Of a stretch of DNA of 64,000 bases, positions 1 to 6,045 are shown piece after piece. Where the stretch lies: contig JAYPDK010000001.1 of NCBI GenBank assembly GCA_038125145.1, forward strand, positions 6,488 to 70,487, in the 5' to 3' direction. The notes under the pieces are model-generated. The model made no database searches and was not told the origin of the DNA. It worked only from the letters and a program-made list of their open reading frames with translations. The number at the start of each line of letters is the position of its first letter. The first letter of the stretch is position 1. The position numbers and the translations under genes are program-made. This DNA comes from MGIIa-L3 sp038125145 (GTDB lineage: Archaea; Thermoplasmatota; Poseidoniia; Poseidoniales; Poseidoniaceae).

Positions 1-5
1 CAAGG

Positions 6-185
6 TCAGGCCTTGGGCCGGTGGGATTTCTTGGACCAACTGTAGGTGCGCATGCGTGCCGTCGCGCCGTAGCCACAAGAGGCACAGACCGACTTTTGCT
101 TGTGGTACGCATTGCGACCGCAGCGGCGGCAGCGGATGTGGGTCGTCTTTTGGCGTCGGCCCATCGACGGAGTGCCCTTTGACAT
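6..185 (-). CDS. rpl37e: 50S ribosomal protein L37e
   Basis: This is a 59-residue zinc-ribbon protein of the large ribosomal subunit that binds rRNA. The start MSKGTPSMGRR and the end SKKSHRPKA are family signatures. The zinc ribbon reads CRRCGRNAYH and then CASCGYG, so all four cysteines are present. The length is normal for an archaeal L37e and the gene is complete. The ATG follows a GAGGTGGG ribosome-binding sequence, and a TATA-like element lies about 40 bases upstream at 221-228. The next gene on this strand is a membrane protein, so L37e is probably transcribed from its own promoter. Confidence 0.95.
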   Translation of the reverse strand: MSKGTPSMGRRQKTTHIRCRRCGRNAYHKQKSVCASCGYGATARMRTYSWSKKSHRPKA

Positions 186-220
186 CGACCCACCTCGTGG
201 GTCTCGCGACCTTGAACCCC

Positions 221-228
221 TTTATGAA
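221..228 (-). promoter_or_regulatory. TATA-like element for rpl37e
   Basis: On the minus strand this reads TTCATAAA. A start site 25-27 bases downstream would leave a leader of about 13 bases that contains the L37e ribosome-binding sequence. Confidence 0.45.
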
Positions 229-692
229 ATCGACTCAGGGGGGGTCAAGCCCTCCGCTTCGGGCAAGGTGAGCCGCCGCAGCCCTGAGGCAGCGCTGAGC
301 AGGCCAACAAGCACGGAGAGCGCGAGCCCGAGCACGGCCGGTGCGATGTCGACCAGGTCGGAAAAGAACTGGGCTTGTGCTGACCCGTTTCCGGAAAGGT
401 GCCCGCCGGCCTCGAGCACGCGGAGTCCGAGGAGGAATCCGACGGCCACAAGGACGAGGATCCCGACCACTGGAGCCGCCGGCCTGTCGCGGCTGTCACC
501 GTAGGCAAGCAAGGTGAGGATCAACATCACAGAAGTCACCATAAAGCCCGCAAAGACCGTGTTGGCAAAACCGAGGTGCACGGCATCGGACGAGGGCCTG
601 CTCCCGTCTGCAAGGACCAGCAACAACACGGGCCCCGATGCCACAGCCAGGAGCAGCAGGACGGCACGGGTTCGCCGCATCACGTCATTCAT
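222..692 (-). CDS. hypothetical membrane protein, about 4 TM segments
   Basis: I do not recognise this 156-residue protein. Hydrophobic stretches at roughly residues 10-28, 45-63, 74-92 and 116-136 suggest four membrane spans, and the C-terminal tail is acidic. The ATG at 692 overlaps the end of the upstream membrane protein (stop at 685-687), so the two are translationally coupled and probably work together. A longer open frame exists upstream, but it lies inside the neighbouring gene and has no hydrophobic or conserved character. The 3' end meets the L37e promoter. No catalytic or binding motif is visible. Confidence 0.65.
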   Translation of the reverse strand: MNDVMRRTRAVLLLLAVASGPVLLLVLADGSRPSSDAVHLGFANTVFAGFMVTSVMLILTLLAYGDSRDRPAAPVVGILVLVAVGFLLGLRVLEAGGHLSGNGSAQAQFFSDLVDIAPAVLGLALSVLVGLLSAASGLRRLTLPEAEGLTPPESIS

Positions 693-1419
693 CGGCCAGC
701 ACCCCCCGTGGACGCATGCTGATGATGTGGGCTGCTCGAGCCAAGGCCTCTGGAGAGGGAGGGGGAAGGGGCTCCGGCTCCGGCATTCGTCGTTCGAACA
801 CCCACACCACAGCCAGCACGACGAGCAACGCCAGGCACGCACCCAACAGCATCCCTGCGAGTTCCGGCACCATGCCGATCGCCAAGGAGCCCTCAACACC
901 ACGAACACGCAGCGCTGCTGCAGATGTTACGGCCGCAACCAGCAGGGGCGATGTGCGCGAACGCCGCCGCGGGATGTAGGCGAGGTGGAGGACCGCGAGG
1001 GAAGCGCTCACGCTCACCACACCAGCCAGCAGCGCGGTGGCGAAGCGGTTCCACGCTTCGACAGAGGCAAAGGTCGGCTCCCGCACCACGAGCATCCACA
1101 CGCTCAGGAGCACCAGCACGTATCCCACGAGGCGCCAAGCGGAGGGAAGTCGGCCGACGGGCACCTCTCCCGTGAAGACGATCAGCACCAGGCCCAACAC
1201 CAGCGGCCCTGCAGCGATGCTGGCTTCCCACATCAGCAGGACGGCCGCGGTGCTGTCCGAGGACGGGACCGTCAACGGGGCCAACAGCACCAGCACAAGT
1301 GCGGCCACGGCGACGGGCTTCCATGCCCGTCCCCCTCGTCCGATCACGTTGAGCGTCGCGAGGGCCAGCACCAGTGCTGGCAACCACAGCAACAGGGCTG
1401 CGTTCACTTCAGCCTGCAT
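685..1419 (-). CDS. hypothetical polytopic membrane protein, about 7 TM segments
   Basis: This 244-residue protein is almost wholly hydrophobic, with about seven likely membrane spans. A proline-rich tail (PEPEPLPPPSPEALARAA) is probably cytoplasmic. It is the first gene of a two-gene unit with the downstream four-span protein, which it overlaps by 8 bases. It is transcribed divergently from rpl44e. I see no transporter signature, cysteine pair or histidine cluster that would give a function, so the family is unknown. Confidence 0.65.
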   Translation of the reverse strand: MQAEVNAALLLWLPALVLALATLNVIGRGGRAWKPVAVAALVLVLLAPLTVPSSDSTAAVLLMWEASIAAGPLVLGLVLIVFTGEVPVGRLPSAWRLVGYVLVLLSVWMLVVREPTFASVEAWNRFATALLAGVVSVSASLAVLHLAYIPRRRSRTSPLLVAAVTSAAALRVRGVEGSLAIGMVPELAGMLLGACLALLVVLAVVWVFERRMPEPEPLPPPSPEALARAAHIISMRPRGVLADE

Positions 1420-1508
1420 GCTTCAGCCTCGGTCGTGCAGGTCAAGAACCCTCCCAAGTTGATGGTCTTCCGTCCGTCGTTCAGGGGCAAGCCCCGCCTG
1501 CGTCATCG

Positions 1509-1516
1509 CTAAATAC
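1509..1516 (+). promoter_or_regulatory. TATA-like element for the rpl44e cluster
   Basis: The sequence is CTAAATAC, close to the archaeal TATA consensus. It lies 36 bases before the chosen ATG at 1552 and would give a leader of roughly 14 bases. It is the likely promoter for the translation gene cluster. Confidence 0.5.
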
Positions 1517-1551
1517 CCGTCTCCGGTGGCCGACACGCTCGGGTGATGTTG

Positions 1552-1836
1552 ATGGTGAAGATGCCCCGTCAGGTCAAGCGCTACAGCCCCTCTGCGGGCA
1601 AGCACACCCTCCACACCGTGGAGCGCGTCAAGAAGAAGCGCGCATCCGAACTTCGCTGGGGTCAGCGACGCTTCCGTAAGGTCACCGCTGGGTACCGCGG
1701 TTTCCCGCGTCCCAAGCCGGACGGTCGTGAAAAGCCAACCAAGCGCGTCAACATCCTCTACCGCTGCACCGAGACGGGCAAGGCCCATTACGCTCCGTGC
1801 CAGCGTGCGAAGAAATTCGAACTCGTGGACAAGTGA
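1552..1836 (+). CDS. rpl44e: 50S ribosomal protein L44e
   Basis: This 94-residue protein of the large subunit E-site region starts MVKMPRQVKRY and contains the L44e core (GYRGFPRPKP, QRAKKFELVDK). In most archaea L44e is a zinc protein with two cysteine pairs. Here the first pair is replaced (YSPSAGKHT) and the second is incomplete (YRCTETGKAHYAPC), so zinc binding is probably lost. In-frame GTG, ATG and TTG codons lie just upstream. I chose the ATG at 1552, and the ATG at 1561 is the main alternative. It is the first gene of the cluster with S27e, aIF2-alpha, Nop10 and a PAC2 protein, a conserved archaeal gene order. Confidence 0.93.
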   Translation: MVKMPRQVKRYSPSAGKHTLHTVERVKKKRASELRWGQRRFRKVTAGYRGFPRPKPDGREKPTKRVNILYRCTETGKAHYAPCQRAKKFELVDK

Positions 1837-1846
1837 AGTGATCAAC

Positions 1847-2017
1847 ATGTCTGGCAATTTCATCAGCGTGGCCTGCCGGGACTGCTCCACGGAGACCACC
1901 ATTTTCGATCGCTCCGTGAACGTGATTTCCTGTGGTGTCTGTGGCGCCACCCTCACCCGACCCGCTGGCGGCAAGGCCAGCCTCGTCGGTTGCCGTATCG
2001 TTGACACCCATGAGTGA
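1847..2017 (+). CDS. rps27e: 30S ribosomal protein S27e
   Basis: This is a 56-residue small-subunit protein with a C4 zinc ribbon: CRDC near residue 10 and CGVC near residue 29. The surrounding FISVACRDCSTETTIFDRS and GGKASLVGCRIV are typical of S27e. The ATG at 1847 lies 10 bases after the L44e stop, and a GTG at 1838 is a less likely alternative. It directly precedes aIF2-alpha, as in many archaea. Confidence 0.95.
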   Translation: MSGNFISVACRDCSTETTIFDRSVNVISCGVCGATLTRPAGGKASLVGCRIVDTHE

Positions 2018-2031
2018 GGGGGGCCGCGCGG

Positions 2032-2820
2032 ATGGCCGGCGGCTCTCAGGACGGACCCCAAGAGGGGGACCTCGTCGTGACGACGGTGTCGACGGTCAAG
2101 CAGAACGGCTGCTACGTGACCTTCGATGAATTCCCCGACAAAGAGGGATTCATCTTCATTGGTGAAATCGCGAGCGGTTGGGTCCGAAACATCCGGGCGC
2201 ATGTGCGTGAGGGACAGCGCCTGATCTGCAAAATCACGGGGATGCGGAGGGACGGAACGTCCTACGAATTGAGCCTGAAGTCCGTGTCAGAGGAGCGGCG
2301 GCGTGACCGACTTCAGATGTGGAAAAACGAGCAGCGCGCCGCTCAACTTTTGGCCGTGCTGGGCGAACAACTCGGCTGGTCCGAAGAACAGATCGACACG
2401 ACGAGGACCGAATTGACGGATTCCTTTGGCACGCTCTATGGCGCCTTCGAGGAGGCGGCCACCAACGAGACGGCGATGTCCGAATCAGGTTTTGACGACC
2501 CCTGGGTTCCGGCGTTCGTCCAATCGGCCTTGGAAAACATCGTCCCAGCGTTCGTTGAAATCCGTGGCACGTTCACCATCACCTTTGAGCAGCCAGACGG
2601 CATCGACCGCATCCAAACGGCCCTTCTCGCTGCAGAGGCCTGCACGGACAAGGAAGCAGAAATCGAGGTGATGTGCTTCTACGACGGCGCTCCGAAGTAC
2701 CGGATCGAGGTCAAAGCACCCGACTTCAGAAGTGCCGAGGATCTATGGGAGCAGGCCACCAGCGCCGCGCTCGAGAGCATCACATCGCAGGGCGGCGAAG
2801 GCGAAGTGTGGAGGGAGTGA
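2032..2820 (+). CDS. eif2a: translation initiation factor aIF2 subunit alpha
   Basis: The 262-residue protein is the alpha subunit of the heterotrimeric aIF2, which brings initiator Met-tRNA to the small subunit. An S1-type OB fold covers about residues 10-85, with EGFIFIGEIASGWVRNIR and REGQRLICKI as the diagnostic core. A helical domain follows to about residue 160, then the C-terminal alpha/beta domain that contacts the gamma subunit. Length is normal. The ATG at 2032 has a GAGGGGG sequence 9 bases upstream. A GTG at 2014 overlapping the S27e stop is an alternative. It precedes nop10, the usual archaeal order. Confidence 0.95.
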   Translation: MAGGSQDGPQEGDLVVTTVSTVKQNGCYVTFDEFPDKEGFIFIGEIASGWVRNIRAHVREGQRLICKITGMRRDGTSYELSLKSVSEERRRDRLQMWKNEQRAAQLLAVLGEQLGWSEEQIDTTRTELTDSFGTLYGAFEEAATNETAMSESGFDDPWVPAFVQSALENIVPAFVEIRGTFTITFEQPDGIDRIQTALLAAEACTDKEAEIEVMCFYDGAPKYRIEVKAPDFRSAEDLWEQATSAALESITSQGGEGEVWRE

Positions 2821-2821
2821 C

Positions 2822-3037
2822 ATCGGGCGTCAACTCCTCCAACGCTGCCTGGCATGCTCAGCGTGGTGCTTGTCCACCACCTGCGCTACATGCGGCGGAA
2901 CGGCCCGTGCTGCGGCTCCGATCAAGTGGTCTCCGGAGGACACCAAGGCCGACCTTCGCCGACGCCTTGAGGGCGTCACCGAAGCGGCCTGGATTGAATC
3001 GCTACCATCGCTCGGCGACGTGACCGAGGAGGAGTGA
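2822..3037 (+). CDS. nop10: H/ACA RNP protein Nop10 with apparent ATC start
   Basis: This 71-residue protein belongs to the H/ACA ribonucleoprotein that guides pseudouridine formation in rRNA. The zinc motif C-x2-C-x8-C-x2-C is intact (CLAC, then CATC), and APIKWSPEDTKADLRRRLEG matches the conserved Nop10 core. The C-terminal tail is longer than usual and acidic. No ATG, GTG or TTG lies in frame between the preceding gene and the first cysteine. The best start is ATC at 2822, six or seven bases after a strong GGAGG sequence and right behind the aIF2-alpha stop. Position between aIF2-alpha and a PAC2 gene is the archaeal norm. The identity is firm but the start codon is inferred. Confidence 0.85.
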   Translation: MGRQLLQRCLACSAWCLSTTCATCGGTARAAAPIKWSPEDTKADLRRRLEGVTEAAWIESLPSLGDVTEEE

Positions 3038-3100
3038 GCCTTCTCGGGCTCATGCTCCCCGCACCAACCCTTATGCCCCGTCGCGCGGATGTGCGGCAGT

Positions 3101-3841
3101 ATGTCGCTCAGCACCCATTGGGTATCGGAGGCTCGTCCGAAAGGAGGGCCCTGCTTCGTCGCCTTCCCAGGTGTTGGCGACATCGGGTTGCTGGCGCTTT
3201 CGATGATCGAATCAAGCCTGCCCTCGTCGGTTGTGGCCGAACTGTTCGACCCTGCGCTTCCGCCGTTGGCGACCCTTGACGAGCGTGGTGTGCTTCGTCC
3301 CCCTCACCACAGGCTGATGCGGGTGGACACCTCATCCGGCCCCGTCCATCTCTTGATTGGCGCTGGCCAAGCGAACACGCCCATCGATCAACACCGAACC
3401 GCCATGGACCTCGTTGAGGTGCTCCAAGGCTTCGATGAAGTGGTGGGCTTGGCGGGCTTCAAGAGCGGCGCCATGGACCGGCGTGCCTTCTTTGTCGCAA
3501 CCTCTGCAGAGGGACTGTCCACCATGAAGGCTGCAGGGCGGCAGGTGAGCACAACGGAGCCGAGCGCCGGTTGCATTGGCGTTCTCGCCTTGCTGGCCTC
3601 CCTCGGACCGCACCAGGGCCTCCCCACCTCACTGGCCATCGCCACGACGTTGGGCGCGAGTCAAGACCGATTCGCTGCGCATCGGCTTTTGGATCTGCTC
3701 GATGAGGCCTTTTCTCTTGGCCTGCCAGAACAACACGACATCGAAGCCGACCTGCGGGGACGACTCTCCGACCGTGCACCGGATCATGTCGAGAACCTCG
3801 TTGCCGAACTGGTGGAAGGTCCGGACGCGTTCTACGCGTAA
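3101..3841 (+). CDS. PAC2-family protein (proteasome-assembly-chaperone-like)
   Basis: The 246-residue protein has the PAC2 fold pattern: FVAFPGVGDIGLLALSMI at the N-terminus, a central sugar-binding-like strand region (VHLLIGAGQ), and GCIGVLALLASLGPHQGLP after the midpoint. Family members are found throughout archaea next to Nop10, and eukaryotic relatives chaperone proteasome assembly. The archaeal role is not established. The ATG at 3101 is preferred because a TATA-like sequence lies about 30 bases upstream. The ATG at 3089 is possible. Confidence 0.82.
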   Translation: MSLSTHWVSEARPKGGPCFVAFPGVGDIGLLALSMIESSLPSSVVAELFDPALPPLATLDERGVLRPPHHRLMRVDTSSGPVHLLIGAGQANTPIDQHRTAMDLVEVLQGFDEVVGLAGFKSGAMDRRAFFVATSAEGLSTMKAAGRQVSTTEPSAGCIGVLALLASLGPHQGLPTSLAIATTLGASQDRFAAHRLLDLLDEAFSLGLPEQHDIEADLRGRLSDRAPDHVENLVAELVEGPDAFYA

Positions 3842-3843
3842 GG

Positions 3844-3925
3844 CGCCGAGAGAGGGATTCGAACCCCCGCGTCTGACGACAGTGGATTTCGAATCCACCG
3901 CACTACCGGGCTATGCGATCTCGGC
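3844..3925 (-). tRNA. trnS-CGA: tRNA-Ser (anticodon CGA)
   Basis: On the minus strand the 5' acceptor GCCGAGA pairs with TCTCGGC at the 3' end, leaving discriminator G. The anticodon stem GTGGA/TCCAC encloses the loop TTCGAAA, giving anticodon CGA, which reads UCG. A class II long variable arm follows, then the T arm GGGTTCGAATCCC. No intron is seen. The CCA end is not encoded, so it must be added after transcription, and a CCA-adding enzyme is encoded at 60465-61781. Confidence 0.93.
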
Positions 3926-3950
3926 CTGCTCCGAGGCCGAGGCATCACGG

Positions 3951-3958
3951 TCATAAGC
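3951..3958. promoter_or_regulatory. shared TATA-like element between tRNA-Ser and SAMP-like gene
   Basis: The sequence TCATAAGC on the plus strand reads GCTTATGA on the minus strand, so it resembles a TATA box in both directions. Its centre is 29 bases from the tRNA-Ser 5' end (3925) and 25 bases from the GTG start of the SAMP-like gene (3979). Both distances fit archaeal transcription starts, and the second implies a leaderless mRNA. Confidence 0.5.
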
Positions 3959-3978
3959 ATGATGCAGCAGGCTGCAAC

Positions 3979-4179
3979 GTGCTGGTTACCCTCACGTTGA
4001 CGGAAGGGCAACGGCTGGTCGACGTCGAGGAAGGTGCCTCGATCCGCGACGTCCTGCTGCGCGCCGACCTCGCACCTAGCCTCCACATCGTTGACCACGA
4101 AGGGCAGGTGCTGCCGATGAGCACCGTCCTGAACGCGGAGGTGCACCTGACCGTGACCCGGACGGCCTCAGGCGGCTGA
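3979..4179 (+). CDS. SAMP/Urm1-like ubiquitin-fold protein, C-terminal GG
   Basis: This 66-residue protein has the beta-grasp pattern of SAMP2, ThiS and MoaD: a first hairpin (VLVTLTLTEGQRLVDVEEG), a helix (SIRDVLLRADLA), strands around VDHEGQVLP, and a tail ending SGG. A C-terminal diglycine is the site that E1-like enzymes activate, either for protein conjugation or for sulfur transfer to tRNA or molybdopterin. Length matches SAMP2-type proteins. The GTG start sits about 25 bases after a TATA-like element, implying a leaderless mRNA. The gene converges on the nuclease gene, whose 3' end it overlaps by 12 bases. Conjugation and sulfur carriage cannot be told apart from sequence. Confidence 0.75.
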   Translation: MLVTLTLTEGQRLVDVEEGASIRDVLLRADLAPSLHIVDHEGQVLPMSTVLNAEVHLTVTRTASGG

Positions 4180-6003
4180 AGCGTCCGACGCTCGGGCAAG
4201 GACCCGAATGTCAGACCCGTCCTGCAGGCTGCCCTGCAGGTCGCTGATCCAAGCTCCTGCTTCGAGGTTCGTGATGGCGACGACGTCTCCCGCCTCGAGG
4301 TGATCGTACTGACGCGGCATCGCATTGCCCCAGCCGTCGACTTTCATGGTCCCCGTCTCGTCCATGACGACCAGGCCTGGTCGTCGCCAAGGCTTTCCAT
4401 ACTGGCTGACTCCAGATTTCTCGTACAGGTACGCAACCCTGCCGACCACATCGACACGGGCAGGACGGCTGAGGGCGAGCGAGGTCAACGGCTCGTCCTC
4501 GACCACGGTCACAGCCGAAGCGGGGTCCACCTTCAGCACAAGCTTGCCACCGCGCCAGAGTTGCGGAAGTGCTCCCACAACCCGAACACGTTGACCCTTC
4601 TGCAGGTTCAGGTCGACAGCGTCCGGTACGTGCCGACCAGCCACTTGGAGTTCGGCCTGATGTTGGCCGTCGGTGAGCACGACCTTGGGGGGGCCACTTG
4701 CACCTGAAAACACCGAATTCACGTCGAGGACAGCCTCCACACGTGGGTCGATGGTGCCCAACTTCTCGACCGTCGTCACCACCGACTTTCCAGGCAACTG
4801 GAACGATGTTGGGAGGTCAGCGAACGACCCATCGGGGCCAGGACACACGCTGGACCACTCGCAGCGAACGCAGCGGGCCCGTGGGTCGTCGTCCGGCCCA
4901 ACGGGCGCCCCGCCGGGCGCATGATGCAGGTACGGCGCAGGAGCAGGTGGGCACGCCTCCTCACGTGGCTCCTCCGCCTTGAGTTGGCTCCATAACGCAT
5001 CGATGGATGCTTCAAACGCATCGCACCACGCGTCGTCGGGCACCTCAACGTCCACCGTGGTGCCGGTTCCGAGGAACCAGATGCTCAACTGAGCGGGACG
5101 TCGCCGGTCGTCATGGGTGGCCCTCCAAAGGGCAGCGTACGCCCTCAACTGCTCATGGTACCCCGCCGTTCGGTCCGAGGCACCGGTTGACGCTTTGAGG
5201 TCCACGATGTGCACCTCTCCGCGCCACCGGTACACGAGGTCGTATTCACCTTGAAAGCGGAAGGACGGATGAACGGCTTGGGACACGAAGGATGCCGCAC
5301 TGGGGTCCACAAACCATGGACGGCAAACCTCCCACGCTTCAAGCACGTCAACCGCACCCGTGATGGCCAGAGGGTGTGGCCCACCCAAGATGGCAGCTCG
5401 GCCGTCCGGTGCGGGGATCGTCGGACGGTGCCCGGCCCGCCATGCCTCGAGGGACGCACCACCCCCCTCCGCAAGGCATGCAGCCACTTCCTCGAGGTGA
5501 AGGTCAATCGCACGCTGCGCCATGGAAAGGGCGCGTCGAGGATCGATGACCGAGGACCAATCACCAGTTCTTCGTTCGTGCTTCGACCATGCAGCGTGCT
5601 CTTCGTCAAGGGCGGCCGGAAGGTGGACGTCCAGCCGTGCGTACGCCCATGCACGAAGGTCGTCGAGGTCATCGGGCCGACTGAGCAGCAGCGGCAAGGC
5701 GTCTGCTGGCCATCCGTCGTGGACTGAGAGGTCCGGACGGCCGTCCTCGTCCAGAGGCGTGCCGTCAAGGATCGTCCCTGGCGCGTTTCGCACGACGCAG
5801 CCCGGCGACTCTCGGAGGGTTTTGCAGACGGCCAATTCGACGGCTTTTCCAAGATGAAGCGGCGGCGTCTGCGCGATCTTGAGGCGCCTGACCTTTTCGA
5901 GGAACCATTGACGGGGGCAGGCGTTCCACACGTTCAATTGGCTTGCAGAGAGCCTCCGATAGGGCCCTACCGTATCGTCCCCATCAGGGTGAAAGACAGG
6001 CAT
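4168..6003 (-). CDS. Cas4/RecB-like PD-(D/E)XK nuclease with Fe-S cysteines and C-terminal OB folds (paralog A)
   Basis: This 611-residue protein carries the PD-(D/E)XK nuclease fold. Visible active-site residues are E253 and D255 (GEYD), D268 and K270 (VDLK), and the Q285-x3-Y289 motif. Four cysteines placed as in Cas4 and AddB, C29 near the N-terminus and C378, C381 and C387 after the nuclease core, predict a 4Fe-4S cluster. From about residue 410 two OB-fold-like beta domains follow, which could bind single-stranded DNA. The gene lies directly downstream of a divergent paralog with the same architecture, 42 bases away, so the two probably form one unit and perhaps a heterodimer. No helicase is fused or adjacent. 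A role in DNA end processing is inferred. Confidence 0.78.
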   Translation of the reverse strand: MPVFHPDGDDTVGPYRRLSASQLNVWNACPRQWFLEKVRRLKIAQTPPLHLGKAVELAVCKTLRESPGCVVRNAPGTILDGTPLDEDGRPDLSVHDGWPADALPLLLSRPDDLDDLRAWAYARLDVHLPAALDEEHAAWSKHERRTGDWSSVIDPRRALSMAQRAIDLHLEEVAACLAEGGGASLEAWRAGHRPTIPAPDGRAAILGGPHPLAITGAVDVLEAWEVCRPWFVDPSAASFVSQAVHPSFRFQGEYDLVYRWRGEVHIVDLKASTGASDRTAGYHEQLRAYAALWRATHDDRRRPAQLSIWFLGTGTTVDVEVPDDAWCDAFEASIDALWSQLKAEEPREEACPPAPAPYLHHAPGGAPVGPDDDPRARCVRCEWSSVCPGPDGSFADLPTSFQLPGKSVVTTVEKLGTIDPRVEAVLDVNSVFSGASGPPKVVLTDGQHQAELQVAGRHVPDAVDLNLQKGQRVRVVGALPQLWRGGKLVLKVDPASAVTVVEDEPLTSLALSRPARVDVVGRVAYLYEKSGVSQYGKPWRRPGLVVMDETGTMKVDGWGNAMPRQYDHLEAGDVVAITNLEAGAWISDLQGSLQDGSDIRVLARASDASAA

Positions 6004-6045
6004 ACCGGGTGAACCCGGCGCGGACCCTCTTGAACCTCACGTTGT

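Noticed and set aside
514..1512. 332-codon plus-strand open frame opposite the two membrane proteins
   Set aside because: Its translation is rich in H, Q and R, typical of antisense to hydrophobic coding sequence in GC-rich DNA.
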